From the NCBI RefSeq assembly GCF_001039355.2, contig NW_019774959.1, forward strand, positions 160,705 to 217,651: DNA of 56,947 nucleotides. The letters run 5' to 3'. This stretch comes from Lingula anatina (taxonomy: Eukaryota; Brachiopoda; Lingulata; Lingulida; Lingulidae). A model generated the notes under the pieces. The model was given only the letters and a program-made list of their open reading frames with translations. It made no database searches and had not been told where the DNA came from. Positions 35,434 through 48,033 of this stretch are shown here, one piece after another; within the stretch, counting starts at the first letter, position 1, and each line of letters begins with the position of its first letter. The position numbers and the translations under genes are program-made.

Positions 35434-37189
35434 ATATAACTTCCTATTGGTCACTGCTTCCTGTGTTTACTGCAACATACTTTTTAAATATCCACTGTTG
35501 GATACTGCTTCTATATGCTCAGCACTTTATCATAAAATACAGGTTATCAACTTAATTTGAAATTGGTTTGGATATTGAATCTGTTTAAAGTGTTGTATAT
35601 GGACACCTGATTCAAGACCCACTCTACCTCTGTGCTCTGTATTATCAGGGTGGACATGATCATGACATGCTGGGGTCATCAATTACGGTAATGTCTTTAT
35701 CTTTTGAATGGGCAAAAAATATCAAGCTTTCAGATACATCAAGATTTCAAAATCATAAAAATTATATTTTTGAATAGCATTTGTAGTGCTTTTAATGCAT
35801 GGAATAGAACTACAAGGTAGTCTGCTTTTTAATTTTGTTGCAACCACTCAATAGGAATGCTCTTATTTTAAGAATGATGGCTTGAAAAATACAGTATCTG
35901 TAAAATTCAGTTTTACCCATTGAGAAGATTGAGTCAATACCATAATTTTTTTCAGTAAATCAAGTATTTTGTTCAGCGTTTGCTCAATTTGGACCGGCTG
36001 ACCTGACATCAAATTATCAATAAATATTTTTATAATTGTTAAGACTTCCTCTCAAGTTTGATAAAATGTGCATAAAATTACAAACAAAGAAGTAAAATGT
36101 AAAGATCTTTATTCCATCGATTGTTATACAAAAATACCCTGTACCACAAAATATGGCTTTATTATGGCTATCAAATATACATACACACAAAATATATTTA
36201 TTAAGTTCAATATAATAGAATCATTTAATGCACCATGACATGTGTTGGGTAATATTTTGACTTTTTGCTCAAAAACACAAAAATAATGACTAGTGTTTGC
36301 GAAACCCTGATGAAAAATACAATATCCAGAATAAGGAAAAGAAAGAAAGAAGTCTTTTTTACTTGTCAAACAATTACAATATGCCACCATGGTCTATCTG
36401 TTAGATTAAAAAATCACTGGCAGTTAGCAAAGTATGAAAATAAGGAGCTTTGTCTTATTAAGTACTTAGAATATCATGATGTCAAAATTAACACAAACTG
36501 CTTATGAATTAATACTACAATTAAAAACATTTAAATCTGAATCCTATTGAGTCAAGCTAGTTGAAGAAACAGCTAATATCAACTCACATCACCACATTTT
36601 CTCATCACAGGCCACATTTCCTTATACTACCTTAAGTATAATGGCAAAAAAAATATATTTACATTCCGGTAAGCACCACAGTACTCATCCACTACAGAAA
36701 ATATTGAAATGGGAACAAAATACTGTAAAGATATGTTACACAATGGCATAATAGCAAAGGAGAATGGTCTTCTCAGTCACCTCAGAGAGCATAAACTAGA
36801 CACTGATTGGGTTATTTAATAACAGTCTAGCATATCTAGAAATATCTCTTGGAAACTTAATGAAATGAAAATTTACTGTGTGCATCTACCAGACTAGACT
36901 TTGGGTTATTTAATAACAGCCTAACGTATCTATAAACTGTGAGATGTAAATCAAAGTGTATATCTACTAACTACTTAGTACACAAGTTTTCCAAATAATG
37001 TACAAATATACATGTTATACTCCATCAAGCTAATATCACATGACAACTTCTCAACAGACAACATCTCTAGTCATCTTTATCAAACATCTAAGTTCTACAC
37101 TTTACTTCATGCTAAACTATAAACTAGTGTGTGGACTGGGTCCACTTACGTCATAAGCTAACTACTATATTGCTGTCAGTTTTGAATGA

Positions 37190-37192
37190 AAA

Positions 37193-37223
<31 letters not shown>

Positions 37224-37234
37224 ATCAATAAATA
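37190..37234. repeat. (AAAT)n microsatellite
   Basis: AAAT tetranucleotides in the presumed dve 3' untranslated region. Confidence 0.9.
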
Positions 37235-37566
37235 TTCTTTCAATGGTTGGTCTATGATAAAAACTTTGAGAAACTTCTAGTTTCTCTTTTCATCCCTGTA
37301 TTCTTCTGCAGAAAGCACTGAAAACATTGTCAATAAGCTATACAAATGAGGAAATACAGCATTTATCGTCCTCATAATAATATCACACCTCAATATGTTA
37401 GTTCTACATTTTGGCCCTCATACACTTGATTGGTCTCAACTTATATTATAAATATAACCTCTTCATTTGTTAACATACATATAGAATATTGCTTATTTTA
37501 ATTACATATTACCATTGGTCTGACTTATTTTACCACTAACTGTCACAGTATTCTTGTCTCAAAGGA

Positions 37567-40500
37567 CTAGCACATCATCTTAGCTTCCGCCATCTCGTAG
37601 GCCATGGCGATTCTCACGTCAGCACCCTTCAAACGCTTCACTTTGGCACGGTGATTCTTGAACCACAACTGAACATTGCGCACATTCAATTTGGGAAATT
37701 TCTGTCGATACTCAGAAGAGTTCAGAATGTCACAGTACTTCTCCATCTCGTACATAGAGGGATGCGTGTCCAAGAGGAACCAGGACTCAAGTCTGGGGAT
37801 TTCAGTGATGGGATCAATGAAGACCCTTGTGCGTTGTCTCTTCTCGATGGTCACTGTTGGAGAGGTGGTAATTTCATGATCAGGGTCAGATCTGGCGTAG
37901 CTCGGACCGTGTCCACTTCCTGGTGACGTGGCAAAAGGAGAAGTTGTCGGTGACGAGGAACCAGACTTGGGCTGTATCATCAGCAATCCGTTGCCCATTC
38001 CACCACTCTGTTGAGCCTGCATGAAGTAAGGGTTGAAGTATGGATTGAAACCAATAGGTGGCAGTACTGCCTGCTGTTGCTGGTGCTGCTGGAGTGAGCT
38101 CAGGGTCAGAGGAGATGGAATCTGAGCACCACCAAACATACCACGTGGTAGCTTACCATTCGGAAACAGAGGGGGTGGAACACCCTGATACCCTGGGGCC
38201 AAGGGGGACTGTGCAGAACTAGGGGGGTATAACCCAGCATTGCAATCCTTTACTGTCTCCTGTTTGATCTGTCCATTAAGTCCAAATACTCCAGTGACTG
38301 AAGGGCTGGTTGAAGAGGTGACCCCTTTAACATTCTCCAATGGGGAAGCTGACCTTGAACTTGACCCAGTAGGAGACCTTGAACTTGACCTTGAGAATGA
38401 CCTTGGGAACTGGTGGCGAGGTAGGCCTCCATGTGCACTCCAAGATGTGCCATCCTCCATTTTGATTTTCTTGTGAGCTGGTTCAGGCTGAGGCTCATAT
38501 GACAAAGACCCGCTCCCCACACTGGAGGCAACAGAACTTGGGCGCGAGTTACTAGAGCTGTATACACTGGCTGCCCGTGGGATCCTGTCCCCCGAGCTAC
38601 GTTTTGTCAAAGAGAAGTCAACTGGTTCTTCCTGAGGTTCCGCTGAGCTTGCCACTTCTACTTCAATTGGTTGGGAATTATAGTTTTTCTCCACAGCATC
38701 ACTTATTTTGCCTTGACAGTGATTGTTGGATGTGTGTTGATCATGGGCTGTCACAGTTTTTTCCTCAACGGAGGGAGCACCTTTATTGTTTGAAGATTCA
38801 AGACAAGTTGAGTCAGTTTTTACAGATTCATCATCAAGCATATCCTCGTTTGGGTCAATCACAATACGCAGTGGACTTTCATCCTCACTATCATCTTCAA
38901 CATCTATTTCCTCATCATCATCTTCTTCGTGACTAGAATTGGACACGTGACTGTTCTCCAACCTGGGAGAATTGGACTTGACTTCTGAAGGCTGCGAGCC
39001 AAGCTTTTCGTCCTTGGGACTGTTTACTATGGAGGCAATGGAGTGGGAGAGACCCATGGGTTGGGTGACCTGCTGAGGCGAGGTTCTTCCTAGGTGGACT
39101 GGTCGTGAGGTAACAGAGAGTGGATGGACTGCACTGGGATGAGACGGAGAAAATCTTTCTGTAGAACCCATCTGAGGAGGGAGACACCTGAGGTGCTCTT
39201 TTGAGTTGTAGTTGAGTTTGTCATTGGAGTCACTGAGTGCATTGAGGCTATCTTCTGTACGTGCAATCCTACGCCGCGCAGCTCGCAGATTCTTGAACCA
39301 GTACATAATGTTGGTGACGTCAAGGGGTCTTTTTCCATATCTCGTAGGGAGAGAATTGAGTTTAGCCACGTAAGCCTCCATCTGAGTACGATTTGGGTGA
39401 TCATTGATATTAAACCAGTACAGAAGCCTGGGAACTTCGTAGTGTGGGTCAAAGTTCACTCGCATCCTTGGGCGCGATTTTCCGGCACTCCCAACAACAG
39501 AACTGGGGGAGGTCACATCTTGGGCGTCATCTGCAGTGCTGCCAGCTGGTGGTGACCTGTGAAGTAAGAGGTGATGATGGCTGTTATTGGGTGGGAAAGA
39601 CACTTGCTGGTTTGGCTCCCCAATCTGGGCTTGGGTCATGGATGGGTGTGGGGGAAGATAAGTCCCTCTTGTCTGTACAGTGGAGACACCTAGTGGCTGT
39701 TCCGTGGCGCCGCCTGCTGAGGGCACTTGCTGCTGGAGAAACATCATGGTTTTTCTCTGAGATTCCTTGTCGTCTTGGTTCAGCGATGCCAGGACAGAGA
39801 AAGCCCTGCTCTGAAGCTGGTCTTGATACCATCTATAGAAGTCCTCCTTCATGGTGGGAGAGATGACGGAGTCCGTAATGATCTGTCCCTGAGAAATCTG
39901 TGACAGGATGTCCTGCAATGTCAAGGTAAAATCTCTGTGATTGACAGAAAAACAAATATGAGGTTTAAAAAAAAAGGAATTAAATAAACTCTGGAGTGTA
40001 GGGCTAGCATAACACATTTCTCTAAACAATTTTAACTCAAAAAAATGCAAGTTTTTGCCTAATATTTCTTCAAAATTTATCTGTCTTGAGTTGTGTCGTG
40101 TCATTCTTTGTTATGTGCAGGTATTCAACAGTATCACATTGATATATATATATATGCAATGGCTGCGCACTAAGATTTTAAAAATTAAGAATCCTTACAA
40201 GTTTATTAAACAGTGTCTGATCTCATCAAATACATCAGAAACTGACACCTGATTGATATGAATGCAACAAAATAAAAAAATTTCTGAAGTAGTCTACCTT
40301 ATCAAGTGGACATCCAGAAGACAGCAGCAATTCCTGAGAGTATGACAACAACAACCGGAGCAGCTTGTCCTTGATGTCTGGTGATGATGTTGATGACGAG
40401 GAGGAGGAGGGCGAGGAAGAGGACGAGTTACACGGGGCGTTGTCAGTACTGAAAGTAGGAAGGGAACTCAAAATGGCCGACCGGATAAAGCATCTTACTC

Positions 40501-43500
40501 TCCTGAATCGTGCAATGTTGCTTCAGTTGACGATGATAGTAGGATAAATGTGGTCCAATAGTAAATATTCATCAAACCAGTAATTGCCTTGATACACAAT
40601 TTTATATTTCAAGCATGTTACAATCGGGAGGGTAGGATCACACGTCAAGATATGAAGAGCACCAACTTGATGGTATAAATGATTGCTTTTGATTGAAATC
40701 ACCATTAACCAAAATTAATCTCAGAAAGAAAAAAAAACATCCTATCATGTTACAGAAAGGAAAAAAATCTAAATATTCAGATTATTAACAAGATATCCCA
40801 GTGTCATTCATTACCATAGTTGGCACTAGAAGGGGGTAATTAACCAAGTTTAACCCACTTGACACCATTACTATTTGCAAAAAGCATGAATTTATCACAA
40901 ATGCTTATGGCTTGAAGTAAAAGATACCACTCTTTTTTCTTTGACTTAAAAAGTTTTTCAGTGTCTTGTGGTGAAACAATTACAAGGGGAAACTTTTGGT
41001 TTCTTAAGCAGGCAACCCGTTGGAGAGGGACTGAGAAAACAACTTCAAGCAATAATCTTTAGTTGGTAAATTGAGTCATGTGATTCTGACAGCCTACATA
41101 CTCAAGTTGCCAGTATTTCCTTTTAAATGGTACCTCACTTTTCACATCCTACAGTTTTGGGTGAAAAAAAAGTTTCCTTTAGTCTCTGGTACAAAAAAAC
41201 CTATCCCTATCCACAGATAACACTGTACTGTAGTACTGTTCCTACCTTGAGATTTTAATCCTCAGTGTGGCTATGTTGGTCAGTTCCCCCAGAATCTGGT
41301 CTATGGTGGCCTCCTTGTTCTCAGTTATAGTATCAAACGCCAGAGGCTTCCAGTTCTTGATCTGAATAGCACCTGAAATCATAAAACATTGTTAAAAATC
41401 AATTAAAAATTCATTATAAAAAAAAAAAGAAAACAAAAATAATTCCAAAAATAATGGGACTTTGCACAATTCCTGTTGCCTAATGGAGTCTGAAACACTT
41501 AAAAAGTAATATGGCTTGTATTATCTGAAAGTCTCAGTCTAGATCCAAGTACCACCTGCAAGGCAACACACATTATAATTCAATACACATTAAAACATAG
41601 AGAGCTGTCTCTGTGACCCTTACTTCTCCACTGCTGAGCTGGTAATGACCAGATCTCAGAGAAGTGTTCTCTTTTATAGGGTTCATCAGATATTCAAGCT
41701 GTCCCCAGTAAAACTGTCAGGTGTCCAGATAATGACTGACATGTGTCACCTGTCTGTTTGACACTGCCCTTTAATGGGGATGTCATCAAGTTAATTGCCT
41801 GATCATTGATTAACAACAGATTAAGTCATTTGCATCCTTATCACCTGGACAAAATGCCATCCTTGACCTCCTTAACAGCTTGACTGGTTTACCTACATGA
41901 TTGGTTGATATGAATTTGCAGGTATTCTATTGTATTGGTAACTCCAGTGAAACAATCCTATATATGTCCTTATATTGCTGTTTGAGTTTTAATCATAATT
42001 TTGACAAAGCTGACTAAACAAATGAGACCCAGGTGCTTATAGCCACCTGTTTTAGTTATAAAGCAAAATTCTTTATTTTTTAATTATATAAAACATTTAC
42101 AATGTACATCTTTACAATAGCCACACAGACTGCAAAATAGATGTGTCAAGCTTGGTTTAAACTGGCCTATCTTCACTGTAAACACACATCAACACAAGAA
42201 GATTCAGCTTACAACACTTAAGTAAAACCCATCCTATTGTTTTGTGAAAAAATGACCTGTCTACACTTTAGGTGAGCTATGTATTCCCCAGGTAAATGAT
42301 AGGCTCGTGTCATTCTCTGGTTCAGTCATAGGTCACCATGTTAAAACTCTTCATTTTGTACCAGGGACAACTCATTTTTAGTGGACTTCAATAAGAAAAG
42401 GTATGCCCAGTACCTTTGGCAGTGAATCTTAACATTTACATACAAGTTGAGAAACACAAAAATTTAACATTTTTTTTTTTTCACAATTGAAGTATATTTT
42501 TCATATGTGGTCTTTAAATATATCTTTCCCCTTACATTGGGTTTGGCAGTACCACCTATGGATATTTCCTTTCATTTTTCAGATTTATTTCAACTTTCAA
42601 AAACTTGTACTTCTTAAAGGTGACTATTAAATTTACTATTTTTCCTGGACATTAACCCTATGAACACAACCCTCTTTCACTATGTAAATCATGATACACT
42701 GACTACAAGCACTGATCACTCATCTTAATTGACAAAGAACAGATAACTTCCCTGCAAAACCTACATTTCTTACCATTATACAGCATAAAATTCAACTATC
42801 AATTTGACCCTATCTCATCAAAATGACGATAAATGAAGACATGCATGCAAGGGACAAAATCTTATGGATTTCTACTGGTGTTTTGAATTTGTACGTTAGT
42901 CTACTTATTATCAATCACCAGCAAAGGTTCACATCCTATATAACTATCTACTTGAAGATGATGGGAAATCGCAGTCAATCTTAAAAACTACTGTCGCTAC
43001 TGGACATATAAGTCATATAATTATTTTTTGTGTCATGAAAATATTTAAAATATTTCAGTGTATGAAAACACTAAAACACCCCAACAAGATTTTTTAAAAG
43101 TATTTTCCATATTTGACTCTTGTTAAAATAATTTCACACTTATCTTTTTTCTTCGTCAGTATTCAAATAAATAGATATATATACACCAATCCATCTTTCT
43201 ATGTCTGTCCAGTACAATCCCTGACAAAAACTCACCTTATCAATTCCTGAATGTTCAGTCCAACCTAGTAATCTATGAAGCAGAATCCTTAAGAACCTAA
43301 CAGAGAACTGAACTGTTCATCCTCTCACTCTGAAGACATCCACTGGTTCTGAGCCCTCAATATAAAACGCAGTGTCTTCTAATCAACCAGTCTCCAGCCA
43401 CAATCAAAACACAACAATGCCACTTCTTCAGCACAAGTCCAATAATTACACCAACAATGTAATTAAGGCCACTACCTTCATCCCCTTGCTGTCCAATAGG

Positions 43501-45454
43501 CAGATTAAGTCCTCCCCAGGACACTGGTCATTTTCCACTGACCAGGATATTATACCTATTATGTACCTGAGCTGGGGAATTCCTCCTATTGTTAGCAAGA
43601 CCCCATCCTCCCCCTCCCCCCCTGCTGGAGGTGGGTGGTTAGAGTTTTGTTCCCATATCTCTTTGATCTTAAATACCTTGTCCAACATCTGGGAGTTATC
43701 TTGTATCTATTATCCTCTTCCACAGAGGGGACCTGAACACATTATATTAGAGTTATAATATGGTTTTGGGTTTTTAACCCCGAGTTTTCTTGAAACTGAA
43801 TAGAAGCACAATGGCTTGATAAGATATTTTTATTGTACTGTTTGTTCCTTCTCATGCGTTATTTTATTGCCTATTTCATGTGTGTTTCAATCTGCCTATC
43901 AAAAATGGCTTTTTTTGTATCACAGCATTTTTTTTAATTCTGTACATTTCCAAATGTGAAAAATCTATTCACAACTTAATTTTACACATCCCTTTTCCAA
44001 GGCCATAGATTTTTTTCTGTGCTAAGAGTTTACATTCCAGTGTCTTTTGTTTAACCCCAGAAGATTTTTCACTCACACTTTGTGCAAGAGGGTGTCCCCT
44101 TCCCACTAATCCAGGTAAATCATCTAGCTACCTGTCACTGTCCATCTGCAGCACCAGGGCCCTTACCCAACTCCTTGTGGCCCTGATAATGCATAATTAT
44201 GATGATTATGTTTACTTGTCAATAAAAGCATGCAGTAGATCACAAAACACAAGCTTACATTTAGGCCCTGGCATCTGTATAATGATGAGGAGATAAGTAG
44301 TTAAAAATTGCATGCCAAACAAATCAGTAACATGCTCATCTGCACACAAAGTGTTACGTCATCTAATGTGATATCAGTAAACCAGTGTGACAAACAAATC
44401 TGTAACATTGGTCATCTCTGAACAAAGCATTAATAGTCGGCGAAGACCCTACCTGAAAAATGAGCATAATCAACAGATTGGTCATATGGCCATTGTTGTG
44501 TAAATAATCAAAACAATAACACCGAATCTGCCACTTGAGTCTCATGTTATAAATAAATCAACAGAAGGCCCAGGTGTCCTCCAAGTATTTAAACTAAAGA
44601 CAATGACACCTGAACTTCCTGACAAGCAATTAAATAAAGATTTTGGAATGAAAAACATCAATTAAGTCTGTCACTAACTCATCAGAAAGTTGTAGACTTT
44701 TGTAACACGGTAATCAGTCACCTACAAAGCTCTCTTCCAAAGCATATGGTTAAGTTCAATATACTAAATATATCATTCTAAACTCCAGGTAACAGAGCCA
44801 CCTCCTTCTGCACAGCAATAAGGATGAACTTCAATTGAAGTTGACAACTTCAATAAACCTTTTTTTTGAACTTTTGAAATATTTCTGTTTTAGCCAAGGG
44901 GTAAAATATTGTTTATTTATCCCAACTTGTAAATACTTTTTTCTGATTTATAAAATTGTATTTCAAACACCATGGATCAATTCAATTAACTGAATTTTCA
45001 GAAATGGCATCTTTATCATCAACACCCTCCTAATCAAGTTTCTAATCTGGATAATCTGGAAAATCACTACTCACCTTTCCCCAGTATGCCAACATTCCAA
45101 TTAGCATAATTATAGCTGTTGATACAGGTATATCCTGTTTATTTTTTTCAACAGAATGAGACAGGAAGTTTACTATTACTTACACTTATTTTGCTAATTA
45201 ATGAAATTCAAATGAAATTCAAATTGCTCCTTTCCTGTGGTAATTAACACGTATGTTTAAGTGTCACATTTTTTTTTTTTAAATAAGGGCATCAGTCCAA
45301 GTTTCTTGTTAAATGTACAATCATACCTTAGGCAATTCAATATATATATTTTTATATTTTGAGTTTTGATTGGAGGGGAGGTAACAAAAACATGTTTATG
45401 TTGTTGTTGCGGTATGTTTGCTTATTCACTTTGTTTCAGTATTGCAAGAATAAA

Positions 45455-45489
<35 letters not shown>

Positions 45490-46904
45490 TGTCTTTATGC
45501 CCAAACACATGATATAATGCTGCGCATGCCTTATATGATAATCTGGAGAAAAAGAGGGAAAAAATGTCATGTTTTTCTGATAATTATGAAATGCATCAAA
45601 GTGGGGAAAAGTGAAGAAAGACAATAAGCCAATCCAGCTGCTAAAAACAGTGTGTTACAACATTCTACTTAGAAGAAAGAAGAGGTTGAGATTTAAGACA
45701 GAAAACTCAGGTGGCACCTCCTCCTCCCCAACCCCCCTGCTGTTCCCAAATTGATAAAATTAAGACGAGTCCAGCCCATTTACATCTTCCTGTCTTACTG
45801 AAAGCCAGGTGAGACAAACACACAGAGGTAGAGCTGAGGGATTATCCACAAACTAACTCACCCATTCTGTCACCTGGATTGTAATCTAGAGATCTGATCA
45901 ACTTTGGGGAACTCCGTCATTAAGTCTGTGATTAGGTCCATCGTTGAGTCTGTATCAGTTCCCAGATCTGAGACTTAACCTGCCAGACAGGTTTGGGAGA
46001 ACGAGTAATACACAGGACACCCAGGAAGGGGGGTTAATTGATGATATTGAAATTGTACTTAAGAGGCTTTCAATAATTTACCTGTGAAAAGCAGATGCTT
46101 TGTGACAACAAACCCAGGGTTAAGGTGATCTACATATTAGCTTTGGCTTCAACCTGTTTTTTACTGGTACATTTTTTAACTTACTTTTACACTATAAATA
46201 AAATTAAAATTCATTTTTTAAAAAATTATAAAGGTAAATAAAGAGTAAAGAGGAAAGCAGAGTATATCTGCCTGCTTGACATATTTCTGTCATTTTCATG
46301 TTCTCTAAAAGTAATGTATTTTATACTGAATACCTTCTCACATACCATTTAAAAAGTATAAACACAAATAAAACACCCCTGCAGTAATAAAAAAACAATA
46401 ATAATATACCATATCTGACCTCATCCAAAGCCACCTCAAAGCCTATGAACTGCCACTGGTCTTTGTTCTTTAAATTGCTTCACTCCCATAAAAGTGATCA
46501 TTACAACCAATAAACCAAAGGCATTGACTTGGTTAAAGCCACACTCAGTTGAGATTCAATGAAAAAAGCTCCCAAATGATAGCTTGCTACATCTAATATA
46601 GCAAATGTCACTTGTTAGACGACAAGGAGAGGTCACAGTAGACAAAGTAAGGGGGGGTAAAAAGGCCATGTACGAAACTTAGGTAATAGGAAAGGAGTAG
46701 GACAAGGGGTAATCCCAGGTTCACATCAGCCCGACACTGCCGCCAATTCACACAGTGTCACACCAAGTGACATGACGCTGCAATTTGTGTGACATTATCA
46801 AAGGAGATGGATGTCCTTGCCAATAGTCAAGAGATCAGAGCTGACAGGTGAACTTTAATGCTGTGGAAAAATTTGTGGTACTTTTTGTTCATATTATTAA
46901 AGAA

Positions 46905-46943
<39 letters not shown>

Positions 46944-46971
46944 ATATAGTACAAGATGCTAATAATTTATA

Positions 46972-47030
<59 letters not shown>

Positions 47031-47966
47031 AGATAATACAAGATGCTAACACTTCATAAAACTTCTTTCTGAATCAGTAGCTTTCTTGCTCTACTAGTTC
47101 AATTTCAGCTCAATAAAATAAATAAATACAAACAATTCACCAGCATTTTTATCTAACTCTTACAAGTACACCCATACAATTGAAAATGGCAACACCTGTA
47201 TCTAGAAAAAGCAAACATTTTTATCCAAAAGCTTTTACCCAACCGTTACATCTCTTTTTAATAGCAAAACATTGTAATTTTAGCAATGACTCTTATCCTT
47301 TATTTTAATTTCTGCTGGTATTCTTTTATTTCTATTATTTTTTCATCTTCCTTACAACCCAGATGGTAAAACAATTTCCGTTTTATGTGCATTTCATAAT
47401 ACAATTTTATACACAATGATTGAATAAACTTGATTTATTTTTAATTAATATTACCTCTCCCTGCCCCCCTCCCAGCCCCCCCCCCCCCCATCCCCTGTGC
47501 TAATACACACTTATTATCATTCCACCTTTATGAAAGTCACCGTATTGACAAAAACTCTGTCACGCCATCATGGTCTCTCACAGCCCCCTCACAATGAGCC
47601 TTTTGTTCCGTCAATAATCAATCATACCCAATAAACCACTACCTCATCCCTACCGCACAACAACTGACTGTGTAGTAAGTCAATTAATGATGAGACAGAT
47701 TTGGCTTATTTATCTTATATAGAAATAGCGGTTTTCTTTTCTTATCATTTTTTTTCTCACAAAATCAGTACAATAGGCACCCTTTATATGTCATGATCAT
47801 ATTGCTGCTATAAAATGTATTGCATATGAAGTACTGTGTTGAAAGTTGCAGCAGAAGTTGTTATTCATTTAAACAAAAAATAAACATTTCCTTTAGAATT
47901 TATGCATGTTTGTAAATAATGCAATTGATGTACTATCACAGTAAAATCAGTGATCTGGCTGAACAA

Positions 47967-48033
<67 letters not shown>

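Larger units (their letters stand above)
34691..37566. other. Spacer / dve 3' untranslated region, no exons seen
   Basis: AT-rich, with no ULD-like or other coding similarity on either strand. TTTATT at 36108-36113 is AATAAA on the minus strand and may end the dve transcript about 1.45 kb past its stop. Confidence 0.5.

Noticed and set aside
43372-43758. 128-codon plus-strand frame in the dve intron
   Set aside because: No domain, no splice-site support and low-complexity Pro/Ser content; most likely chance.
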